A stretch of 64,000 bases of DNA from Methanofollis formosanus (GTDB taxonomy: Archaea > Halobacteriota > Methanomicrobia > Methanomicrobiales > Methanofollaceae). Positions 17,698 through 25,375 of this stretch are shown one piece after another. The stretch is taken from contig NZ_CP037968.1 of the NCBI RefSeq assembly GCF_019633745.1, positions 1,680,789-1,744,788 of the forward strand. Reading direction: 5' to 3'. Made by a program: the position numbers and the translations under genes. Under the pieces are notes generated by a model. It did no database searches. It was not told the origin of the DNA and was given only the letters and a program-made list of their open reading frames with translations. How positions within the stretch are numbered: the stretch's first letter is position 1; each line of letters starts with the position of its first letter.

Positions 17698-18822
17698 TCA
17701 ACGGCCCTTGAGGGCGGCAACAAACCGTTCCCTGATCTCCTGAGGTGTTAAAGGGATGTTTTTGACCGGTGCGTTCCCCGGCCTGAGTACCACATGAATA
17801 AAATTCGGGCCGCCATCAACCGACGCGGCCATCACCCCCTCGAACGCTTCAGGGTGCTCGATCTTCCAGGTTCTCGTAAAGCCGCTGGCATGGGCGATGA
17901 GTTCGAGATCGAGGTCCGCGGCCGCATAGGTCGGTTGGTTTCCGGTGGAGCCAAAGGCCCCGTTGTCCAGACCGATCACCGTGAGGTTTTCCGGGGCGGC
18001 GGCGGCCACCACCGGGAGAACCGACGAGCCCAGGAGACTGCCGTCGCCGTCGAGGACGACCACCCGACGGTCGGTACCAAGGGCGAGCCCGAGGCCGATG
18101 GGCGTCGCCTGCGTGTACGAACCGAGCATATAGAAGTTGAGCGGGCGGTCCATGGCCGCATACAGTTCTTTGCTCGGGACACCGATGTTCGAGACGACGG
18201 CGGCGTCTCCCAGGTGGGAGGTCAGGGCCCTGATGGCGTCATATCGTGCCATCGTCGGTTCCCTGATCTCTCTGTCATAGAGGAGCGCCGAGTGCCGCGA
18301 GCGTGCCGGCGCGGCACGGGAGACCGCAGGGCATGCCTCGCCTTCCCACACCTTCGGCGAGATGAGGGCGACGTGCGGGCGGGAGCGGGCGAAGGCGTCC
18401 TCGACCACCTCGCCGATCCGCGGGAGGTCGGAGGGCTCGGAGATGATCGTATAGGCGATCCCGAGGGCGTCGAGCACCCCGGGGAGTTGACTGTTGAACG
18501 GGATCTGGGCCGGGATCCGTTCCTCGTAGACCCCGCGCCAGCTCGCGAGCACCGGGAGGGGGAGGCCAAAGGTGACGGTGAGCGACATGATCGCGTTGAG
18601 CATGTTCCCGAGACCCGAACTCTGGATGACCACCACCGGGCGCAGCCCGGCAAGCACCGCTCCGGCGGCGATCCCGACGCCGTCTTCCTCGCGGGTGAGG
18701 CCGACGGTCCGGATCCGATCGGGCAGGAGGAAGCAGAGATCCCTGGCACGGTCGCAGGGGAGGGTGAGGGTAAGGTCGACCCCGGCGTCTTCGAGGATCG
18801 TACAGACGAGATCTTCATGCAT
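17698..18822 (-). CDS. comDE: Sulfopyruvate decarboxylase, fused alpha and beta subunits
   Basis: 374 aa cytosolic enzyme that decarboxylates sulfopyruvate to sulfoacetaldehyde in coenzyme M synthesis. Residues 1-165 correspond to ComD (pyrimidine-binding half, with REEDGVGIAAGA carrying the catalytic Glu). Residues about 185-374 correspond to ComE (thiamine diphosphate half, with the motif GDGSLLGS followed by DNGAFGSTGNQ). In Methanocaldococcus the two are separate proteins; the fusion is a feature of Methanosarcinales and Methanomicrobiales. Last gene of a six-gene operon; its ATG overlaps the cysteate synthase stop by 8 bases. Repeat copies A and B follow its stop. Confidence 0.94.
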   Translation of the reverse strand: MHEDLVCTILEDAGVDLTLTLPCDRARDLCFLLPDRIRTVGLTREEDGVGIAAGAVLAGLRPVVVIQSSGLGNMLNAIMSLTVTFGLPLPVLASWRGVYEERIPAQIPFNSQLPGVLDALGIAYTIISEPSDLPRIGEVVEDAFARSRPHVALISPKVWEGEACPAVSRAAPARSRHSALLYDREIREPTMARYDAIRALTSHLGDAAVVSNIGVPSKELYAAMDRPLNFYMLGSYTQATPIGLGLALGTDRRVVVLDGDGSLLGSSVLPVVAAAAPENLTVIGLDNGAFGSTGNQPTYAAADLDLELIAHASGFTRTWKIEHPEAFEGVMAASVDGGPNFIHVVLRPGNAPVKNIPLTPQEIRERFVAALKGR

Positions 18823-20086
18823 GGTTTCTCACCCATGAGAGGACGTCGCCGGCAAGAGCGGCGGTCTCGACATCGGCGGAGACCCGGAACGCCGGTTCGA
18901 TCCGATACTGCTCGTGATCCTCGGCGACCCGCCGGTACCCGCCGCCGGTGAGATTGAGGAGCACGGCCTCGTCAGGGCCGACCGATCCGGTCTCGACGGC
19001 GTCGGCCAGGGCGGCGAGCGCGATCGCGGCCGCCGGATCAAGATCGATCCCCTCGGCCTCCTCGCACCAGCGCGCCGCCGCCTCCGCGGCAGGGTTGGTG
19101 ACCGCATGCATCGCCCCCCTGGTGGCCGTGAGGGCGTCGAAGACCCCGCCTCCGATCCCGTAAGGCGGCTTCCGGTTGGTCAGCACATCGGCGTAGACCA
19201 CGGCGACCGCCGTGCGGGCGTCGGGCATATCGATCGCCGGGACAATCTCCCGCCGCCCGGCCTCCCATGCCCTGACCATCGGGACGAAGGGGAGGTTCTG
19301 GGCAAGGTGGAGACGCGGGAGGACCGAGCCGAACCGGCCGTCTTCGACCAGTCGCATCGCCGCTTCCCACGCGGCGATCCCGCCGGTACCGCTCCCGACC
19401 GCCTGGAAGTAGCGGTCAGGCAGACGGCCGATGGTGACCGCCGCGTCGAGCATCACCGTACCCATCCCGTCCCGTCTCGCGACATTTCTGGCCCCCCCCT
19501 CGGGGAGAAGAGAAGGGTGGGTGCAGAGGGCGTCGGCGACGGCGATGGTGTCCGAGTAGTCGCCGTCCACCAGGACCATACAGACCTGATCGGTCTCGAT
19601 GGTCGTCCAGAGACGCGTGGCGGCCTTCTCTGGCACCACCACCACGACCTGTCCGCCGGTGGCGGCGACGGTCTGGCAGAAGGCGCGGCCGGTGTTCCCG
19701 GCCGAGGCCACGACCAGCGTGCCGTCACCGGTCTCTCTCACCCTGACCATCGTGGGCAGGGCTTCCAGTTCTTTGAACGAACAGGTGTGGATCTCGGCGC
19801 CCCGTTCCGGCCAGTAGCCGTTGAAACCGATATACAGGTTCTTGAGCCCGAGGTCACGGGCCAGGCCCTCGCTCCGGTAGGTCACCGGCCCGGCCGCGGC
19901 CTTAAGTGTTCCCTCGATCGGGAGCCAGTCGGCGAAACGGAATATTCCGAGTTCGTTCCTGAGATTCAGTTTTTTTCTCCGGTATCTGGCCCTGATCAGT
20001 GCGTCGCACCCCTGCGGACACGAAAGCGTGTACCGGTCTTCAAGGACCGCTCCGCACCCGGGACAGATGAGTTCATAGTGTCGCAT
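18815..20086 (-). CDS. Cysteate synthase (threonine-synthase-like, PLP-dependent)
   Basis: 423 aa from ATG 20086, preceded by GGTGAAAGG; an earlier in-frame ATG at 20146 would run into the upstream gene. It converts O-phosphoserine and sulfite to cysteate, the entry step of coenzyme M synthesis in these orders. N-terminal zinc-ribbon-like cysteines (CPGCGAVL and CPQGC), PLP-lysine region TCSFKELEALP, ASAGNTGRAF (substrate loop) and GSGTGGIAAWEA (phosphate-binding loop). It resembles threonine synthase, but the direct linkage to comDE makes cysteate synthase much the likelier assignment. Confidence 0.9.
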   Translation of the reverse strand: MRHYELICPGCGAVLEDRYTLSCPQGCDALIRARYRRKKLNLRNELGIFRFADWLPIEGTLKAAAGPVTYRSEGLARDLGLKNLYIGFNGYWPERGAEIHTCSFKELEALPTMVRVRETGDGTLVVASAGNTGRAFCQTVAATGGQVVVVVPEKAATRLWTTIETDQVCMVLVDGDYSDTIAVADALCTHPSLLPEGGARNVARRDGMGTVMLDAAVTIGRLPDRYFQAVGSGTGGIAAWEAAMRLVEDGRFGSVLPRLHLAQNLPFVPMVRAWEAGRREIVPAIDMPDARTAVAVVYADVLTNRKPPYGIGGGVFDALTATRGAMHAVTNPAAEAAARWCEEAEGIDLDPAAAIALAALADAVETGSVGPDEAVLLNLTGGGYRRVAEDHEQYRIEPAFRVSADVETAALAGDVLSWVRNHA

Positions 20087-20099
20087 TTTCCTTTCACCC

Positions 20100-21323
20100 C
20101 TATAATTCAAATGATCCGTCCAGGAGAGCGCCTTTGAGACGCACACAGAGTTTTTCAGCCTTCTTCCGGTCTGACTGCCGCATGGTGATCGGGACCGTCA
20201 GACCGGCGACGTCGAGGGTGCCGAGGTCGGCACGGACCGCGCCCCCCGTACAGGCAACCGCACAGGCCCCGCACGAGGCGCAGAGGCAGGGGTCGATCCC
20301 TTTTCCGGCGATAAAGGCGCCGGTCGGGCAGATCGCCGTTGCCCGGCATGGTTCGCAGAAGAGGCAGGACGAAGGATCATAGACCACCTCGTGATCGGTC
20401 CCCTTCCAGACCTCCGCGTAGGTGGTCCTCGTAAAGGGTCGCCGGTCCTTGATATCGGCGATCGGGAGGGCGACCTCCTCGTCCAGCACCGAGAGGGCGT
20501 CGATCGAGGCCTGGTCCAGCACCGGGATCGGGGCGGCGATGCTGGTGATGCACTCGGGGCCTGCGGCCGTGACAAAACCGCCGCAGGTGCAGGGGTCCAT
20601 CCCTTTCATCTCGGCAAAGACCGAGAGGTTCGGTTTTTCCGGTGTGCTCCTCGTCCCCTCGCCCATCACCAGACCGGGGGCCCCGTTCAGCAGCACCCGC
20701 GCGCCGGGCCCCAGCACCCTGAGCGCGGGGTCGTTCTCCACCGGACTGATCTCGCCGCACCCGCTGACCGAGGCCTCGGCACAGGAGCCCTTCAGGCCGG
20801 TCACCGAGAAGATCGTCTCTTCCGACGCAGCAGAGCAGTTTACAAAGGCGGTGTAGTTCTTGAAGGCGCCCCTGGTGGTAAAGAGGCGGTCGGTGCCGCA
20901 GTCGTCGAGGGTGACCTCGGCTTCATAGGTCCGCCCTCTCGCATCGACCTCCACATGGACCTCTTTCCCTGCCGCAAGGTCGGCAAAGAGGTGGCCGCCG
21001 CCATAGCGTGCCCCCAGATGGGCCGTGCCGTAGACGATCATATCGACGAGGCCGAGACGTTCGTTCGGGCAGGGGCCAGGATAGGCCGGAACCCCGTTGA
21101 GCCTCACCGCCTCGGCACGGCCGAAGGTGCCGGGCGGCGCGACCGGGACCGAGAGGAGGGCGGCGGTCCCCGACATCACCCCGCAGGTCCCGCAGGTGAC
21201 CACGTCCACGTCTCCGGGCCCCGGACGTTCCCCGTCTCTGACCCGTCTCTTGAACTCCGATGCAGTCAGGACGACGGCATTCCCATCCCTGACCCGTTCC
21301 CGGATCTCAGAGATCGTCTTCAT
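20100..21323 (-). CDS. DUF39 (COG1900) plus ferredoxin protein, methanogenesis marker 16 type
   Basis: 407 aa from ATG 21323, which overlaps the previous stop (ATGA). Residues 1-340 are a DUF39/HcyBio domain with a CxxC at residues 44-47 (TCGTCGVMSG) and PAYPGPCPNERLG. Residues about 345-395 are a two-cluster ferredoxin (CLFCEPCRATAICPTG, then CLCASCGACAVACTGG). Relatives of DUF39 convert aspartate semialdehyde to homocysteine, putting sulfide on an aldehyde carbon. Conversion of sulfoacetaldehyde to coenzyme M is the same chemistry, and the gene sits immediately before cysteate synthase and comDE. I infer a role in the last CoM step; this is not proven by sequence. Confidence 0.85.
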   Translation of the reverse strand: MKTISEIRERVRDGNAVVLTASEFKRRVRDGERPGPGDVDVVTCGTCGVMSGTAALLSVPVAPPGTFGRAEAVRLNGVPAYPGPCPNERLGLVDMIVYGTAHLGARYGGGHLFADLAAGKEVHVEVDARGRTYEAEVTLDDCGTDRLFTTRGAFKNYTAFVNCSAASEETIFSVTGLKGSCAEASVSGCGEISPVENDPALRVLGPGARVLLNGAPGLVMGEGTRSTPEKPNLSVFAEMKGMDPCTCGGFVTAAGPECITSIAAPIPVLDQASIDALSVLDEEVALPIADIKDRRPFTRTTYAEVWKGTDHEVVYDPSSCLFCEPCRATAICPTGAFIAGKGIDPCLCASCGACAVACTGGAVRADLGTLDVAGLTVPITMRQSDRKKAEKLCVRLKGALLDGSFEL

Positions 21324-21931
21324 ATGATGACGTCCTCCACCCGCACATGCAGCCCCTCTGGACGCTCCACGATCATATTGGTAACCCCGGTATGGGCAAG
21401 GGCCATCATGCAGAATCCGGGGAGGAAGCGCTGGCGCTTTCCGAAGACCGGAGGAGACGAGAGATGAGTGGCCATCCCCTCGAACCCGAGCATATGATAG
21501 GCCCTGAGATCGTGGTACTCCTGACCCCGCGAGAACTGCGGGCCGACGACATGACCGGTGATCACACCGGTGACCGGATCGGCCTCGATCACCCGGATCA
21601 CATGCTGGACCGGACACCCGGCACCCATCGGGCGGCCGACGACGATCTCGCCCTCCGCGATCTCCCACTTCTCAACCAGGTCGGGCCTGAAGGGAAGGAT
21701 GATCTTTCGGGCCGAGGGTTCGCCGGGGAGCGGGTCGATGATGAAGTCGTAGGTATTGCCGACGATGTCCCGCCCCGTATAGATCGCATCGGGGGCGGCG
21801 ATACATGCCTCACCCGCGGAGAAGGGGCAGTCGGCGAGAGACCGTTCCCCTGCGGCGACCATTTCCATGAACGCCTCGCAAGTCCGCGCCCCGCAGAGCC
21901 CGCAGTTTTTTCCGGGCGGTGTCCACCCCAT
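21320..21931 (-). CDS. Fe-S cluster protein with N-terminal four-cysteine domain
   Basis: 203 aa, ATG 21931 directly after the upstream TAG, with GGGGTGAT as ribosome site. Cys10, Cys13, Cys18 and Cys35 (KNCGLCGARTC ... ADCPFS) form the PF04060-type 4Fe-4S motif seen in corrinoid Fe-S proteins and related redox partners. The remaining 165 residues (with VVGRPMGAGCPVQHVIRVI and GHVVGPQFSRGQEYHDL) are conserved-looking but not a family whose activity I can name. Operon position suggests it delivers electrons, or a cluster, to the DUF39/ferredoxin protein encoded next. Confidence 0.82.
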   Translation of the reverse strand: MGWTPPGKNCGLCGARTCEAFMEMVAAGERSLADCPFSAGEACIAAPDAIYTGRDIVGNTYDFIIDPLPGEPSARKIILPFRPDLVEKWEIAEGEIVVGRPMGAGCPVQHVIRVIEADPVTGVITGHVVGPQFSRGQEYHDLRAYHMLGFEGMATHLSSPPVFGKRQRFLPGFCMMALAHTGVTNMIVERPEGLHVRVEDVII

Positions 21932-22639
21932 CTAATCACCCCGGAAGAGGGTGCCCGCGTCCCCGAGTCTCCTGACGACCCCAAAATGGTGCTGCCACCC
22001 GATCTCTTTCTTGCCGACGCAGACGGTGCAGACGCCGAGGGGCGGGACGCCGCGAAGTTCGACGGTGGCAGCGTCCTGCACCTCTTCGGCCTCTGCGATC
22101 CTCTGGAGCAGATAGCGCATGCCGGTTCCCTGTACGGCATTCGTCTCCACGATCTCGATCCCGGGCGCCACCTCCCTGATCCCCTCCCTGAAGACCTCCT
22201 TCTCGGCCTGGGAGACGAGGTCGATCCTGGTGACGACCGCCACGTCGGCGAGGGCGATCATCGGCCCCATCTTGAGGGGGGCGTGGGTGCCGGAGATGGC
22301 GCTGAGGACGACGATCCCGAGGGCCTGGGTGACGTACGGCGAACACCGGAGACAGAGGCCTGCGGACTCGACGATGAGGACGGACGCCTCTTCCTTCTCT
22401 GCCCACCTGAGGGCGTCGGCCATCACCATGATCCCGGCATGGTCGGGGCAGAGGTCGCCTGAGTAGACTTTCCGTGTCGGAATGCCGAACTCAGTTGCAA
22501 GTTCCTCGTCCTCGAAGGCCCGGACGACGTCGATCTTGAGGTAGGCCGCTGTCTCCCCGGTCCCGAGGTTCCTGAGAACCTGGCGGACGACCGCCGTCTT
22601 GCCGGCCGAAGGGGGTCCGGCAATAACGACCAGTTTCAT
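21932..22639 (-). CDS. SIMIBI-class GTPase (HypB/UreG-like) with C-terminal CxxC/HH motif
   Basis: 235 aa from ATG 22639, overlapping the upstream stop as ATGA. P-loop GPPSAGKT at residues 8-15, VLIVESAGLCLRCSPYV as the switch region and TRIDL as the guanine-specificity-type motif. This is the G3E/SIMIBI family whose members HypB, UreG and CobW help insert metals or activate enzymes. The C-terminus carries PPLGVCTVCVGKKEIGWQHH, a CxxC plus HisHis pair well placed to bind a metal. Client enzyme unknown; the DUF39/Fe-S proteins in the same operon are the obvious candidates. Confidence 0.83.
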   Translation of the reverse strand: MKLVVIAGPPSAGKTAVVRQVLRNLGTGETAAYLKIDVVRAFEDEELATEFGIPTRKVYSGDLCPDHAGIMVMADALRWAEKEEASVLIVESAGLCLRCSPYVTQALGIVVLSAISGTHAPLKMGPMIALADVAVVTRIDLVSQAEKEVFREGIREVAPGIEIVETNAVQGTGMRYLLQRIAEAEEVQDAATVELRGVPPLGVCTVCVGKKEIGWQHHFGVVRRLGDAGTLFRGD

Positions 22640-23415
22640 AGTGCCTGCACCCCGCCGGTGAGGGCCTCGCCGGCACGGATCCGCTCCCTGAGACGGCAGA
22701 GGATGCCGTCCATCTTTTTCACTACAGAGAGAGCCTCCTCTTCCTCGCCTGTGTGTTCGATGACCCTGACGACCGTCCCGTTCCGCATCACGACCCTTCG
22801 ATCGCACATCAGGGCGACGAGGGGGTCGTGGGTGACGAAGACCACCGCCTTCTGGTAGCGCCGGAGCACCTCGATCACCCGGTCCTTGAAGATCCCGGCA
22901 TTCTCGACCTCGTCGAGGATGATCACCGGCGTGCTTCCGACGAAGATCGCGTCCGCGACCATCAGGGATCTGGTCTGCCCGCCTGAGAGGGAGGTCATCC
23001 GCGCCTCAGGCATGATCTTCTCGCCGGTGAACTCGTTTGCAAGGGCGATCGTCTCGCTGATGATCTCGTCCCCTTCGATCTTTCGCGACCTGACATGCAT
23101 CTCAAGAAACTCCGCTACTTTGAGGTCGGCGAGGCATTTGGTGTTCTGGGTGATGAGGGCGATCGGTTTTTTCGCCGGGTCGCGTACATAATCGTCGGGA
23201 GGTATCGCTCCGTTGACGAGGACGGTCCGACCGGTGACGGTGTCGTCCCTGGCAAAGACTTCGATGTCGTTGATGAATGCACTCTTCCCCGATCCGGTCG
23301 GCCCGACGATCGCGAGGGTCTCCCCCGATCTGATCACGATCCGGTCGAAGTGCTCGGTCTCGCCGTTCTTGTCCTTCCCCGGGAGGACGGTGATCTCGGT
23401 GACCTGCAGATCCAT
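22636..23415 (-). CDS. Stand-alone ABC-type ATPase, first gene of the CoM operon
   Basis: 259 aa from ATG 23415 (MDLQVTEITVLPGKDKNGET). Walker A GPTGSGKS, Q-loop region LITQNTK, signature LSGGQTRSL and Walker B VIILDEVENAG (the usual DEP is DEV here), then FVTHDP. No permease gene is nearby, and the sequence is not a standard importer subunit. It may instead act as a soluble ABC ATPase, as AtwA does in methyl-coenzyme M reductase activation. Residues 15-30, before the P-loop, are short. No clear ribosome site precedes the ATG. Confidence 0.82.
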   Translation of the reverse strand: MDLQVTEITVLPGKDKNGETEHFDRIVIRSGETLAIVGPTGSGKSAFINDIEVFARDDTVTGRTVLVNGAIPPDDYVRDPAKKPIALITQNTKCLADLKVAEFLEMHVRSRKIEGDEIISETIALANEFTGEKIMPEARMTSLSGGQTRSLMVADAIFVGSTPVIILDEVENAGIFKDRVIEVLRRYQKAVVFVTHDPLVALMCDRRVVMRNGTVVRVIEHTGEEEEALSVVKKMDGILCRLRERIRAGEALTGGVQAL

Positions 23416-23623
23416 GCAGGGGCGTATTCGCCCGGCTTCTGATAATAGTATCTCTGTGTCATATTGTCTGGGGACATTGGGGTGAAACTGACTGTAAAAA
23501 TATACAAAGGGGCAATATTGGTGCCCAAAGAGATCCCGCCGCCGTGCCTGACTCTGCCCAGATGGAGAGTACAGACCAGATCTCCGGACAGATGTCGGGA
23601 GAGGAACAGGAGGATGCGGCCCC

Positions 23624-25336
23624 TCAGTGGTCAAAATGGAGGAAGACACGGCACCGCCCGTCTTCCTCTGCGCTCCGGGCGGTATCGGCGTACCGCCCGG
23701 CCATATACCACGCAAAGGCGGCAAAACCCCGGTCGTCTTCGAGCATCTCCTCCTCGGTCGGACGGGAGGATGGGAAGGCCATCGCCTGCCCGGTATAACT
23801 GAGGGCGAGGTCGAGGTTCAGTTCGTCGAAGGAAGCCGAGACCTCGACCGGTCCGTCGGTGAGGCACCCCATCGTGCCCTCCGCGATCTCGGTGGCGGCG
23901 GCGGCGGCGCGGACGACCACCTCCTCGCGGGCGCCCCACTCCTCCCCTTTACGCTGGAGGAAGGCCTCGATCTCCCTGGCCGCGGCCGACCCCGGTTCAA
24001 GCACGACGCTCTCCTCCTGCCTGATGCCGAACCTGAAGGCGAGGTTGAGCACGATGGCGGTGATGGTGGCCAGGGTGATCGAGGAGGCAAAGACCGGTTC
24101 GAAGATCGGGGGCACGTCCTCGAAGACGTACGGAACAAACTGGACCGAGAGACCAAAGACAAGGGAAATACCGATGACCAGCACCTTCCGGGTATCCATC
24201 ATCCTGGAGAGCATCGTCGTGATCCCCACCATGATCAGGAAAGCGCAGATGTAGATGACGACCGCACCGATGACATAGATCGGCACCAGGGAGAAGGCGG
24301 TCGTCGCCTTCGGGACAAAGGCGCAGACGACGAGTGCTCCCCCGAAGAGGAAACCGATGAATCGGCTTGTGATGCGGGAGGCGACCGAGATGCCGAGTTC
24401 CGACGATGCGGTGGAGACACCCGGCGATCCGATCGCGCCGGCAAAGACGTTCGTGAGTCCCATCGTGAAGATGCCGTCCCTGATGTTCTCCATGTCGGGC
24501 CTGACCCAGGCGGCGTCATTCACCCGCTGCCCGATCGTCACGTTGGTGATCGTCTGGATCGTCGTCGCGATCACGGCGATGAGAAAGATCGGAAGCAAAC
24601 GCAGGTCGAAGGACCACCCGAAGTACGAGATGTCGGGGGCCTGGAGGAGAGGGGCCACCATCACCCGGTCAAGGGCGTCGGCGGGGTACAGGCCGAGAAG
24701 ATAACTCGCACCAAGGCCGACGGCAAGGGCGACGATGATCGCGTTCGCTTCATATTTCTCGCCGAATCTGGGTGATATGACGAGGACCGTAAGGGTGAGG
24801 GCCGCTACACCGACTCCCGCAGGGACCATCCCGACCGCGCTTGCCTCGCCGGTCATCCCGAGAAAACTCTGTATCCCGAAGGGAATCAGAGAGAAACCGA
24901 GGACGGTGATGACCATTCCCATCACCTCGGGCGGGAAGAGGACACGCAGTTCCCTGACGACTCGCGAGAGACCCATCTGGAGAAGACCGGCGACGGCGGT
25001 CATTCCGAACGCAAGGGCGAGGCCCCCGGCCTGGGCGGCGTGGAGGGTCGCCACCAGGAAGGACTCGTCGCAGGCGTTCGGCATCAGGTAACCGCACCCG
25101 ATACCGCGCCTCCGGAGGGCCTGAAGGGCGGTGCCCACCCCCTCGGCGATGAGGAGGGACGAGAGGAGAGCGGCCGTCATCTCGGGCGGGCCCCCGATAG
25201 CCGCGACGATGATGATCGGGATCATCAGGGAGAGAGCGACGTGCTGGACCACGAACTGGAGGGTGAAAGGCACCGCCACCGAGGCGGGCGGGCGTTCGTC
25301 GACGCTGTACACAAGGTCTTCAGGTCGCCTGCTCAT
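23624..25336 (-). CDS. NCS2 family nucleobase permease with C-terminal soluble domain
   Basis: 570 aa, ATG preceded by GGGAGGCG. Residues about 15-440 are the 14-segment xanthine/uracil permease fold (PFTLQFVVQHVALSLMIPIII at the start; GSPGVSTASSELGISVASR in the conserved NCS2 region). Residues about 445-570 form a cytoplasmic domain unusual for NCS2 carriers: REIEAFLQRKGEEWGAREEV, VEVSASFDELNLDLALSY and the end RVFLHFDH. The pattern is weakly like anti-sigma/HATPase folds. It imports purines or uracil; substrate unknown. Paired with a second NCS2 gene 39 bases upstream, likely one operon. Confidence 0.88.
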   Translation of the reverse strand: MSRRPEDLVYSVDERPPASVAVPFTLQFVVQHVALSLMIPIIIVAAIGGPPEMTAALLSSLLIAEGVGTALQALRRRGIGCGYLMPNACDESFLVATLHAAQAGGLALAFGMTAVAGLLQMGLSRVVRELRVLFPPEVMGMVITVLGFSLIPFGIQSFLGMTGEASAVGMVPAGVGVAALTLTVLVISPRFGEKYEANAIIVALAVGLGASYLLGLYPADALDRVMVAPLLQAPDISYFGWSFDLRLLPIFLIAVIATTIQTITNVTIGQRVNDAAWVRPDMENIRDGIFTMGLTNVFAGAIGSPGVSTASSELGISVASRITSRFIGFLFGGALVVCAFVPKATTAFSLVPIYVIGAVVIYICAFLIMVGITTMLSRMMDTRKVLVIGISLVFGLSVQFVPYVFEDVPPIFEPVFASSITLATITAIVLNLAFRFGIRQEESVVLEPGSAAAREIEAFLQRKGEEWGAREEVVVRAAAAATEIAEGTMGCLTDGPVEVSASFDELNLDLALSYTGQAMAFPSSRPTEEEMLEDDRGFAAFAWYMAGRYADTARSAEEDGRCRVFLHFDH

Positions 25337-25375
25337 CGTTCGCCTCCCTGTTCTGTCATCTCCATCTCCTCTTTC

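Noticed and set aside
20100-21323. Assignment of the DUF39 protein as homocysteine synthase
   Set aside because: The ferredoxin fusion, the CxxC at the active-site region and the CoM gene context fit a separate subgroup; homocysteine synthesis remains possible but less likely.
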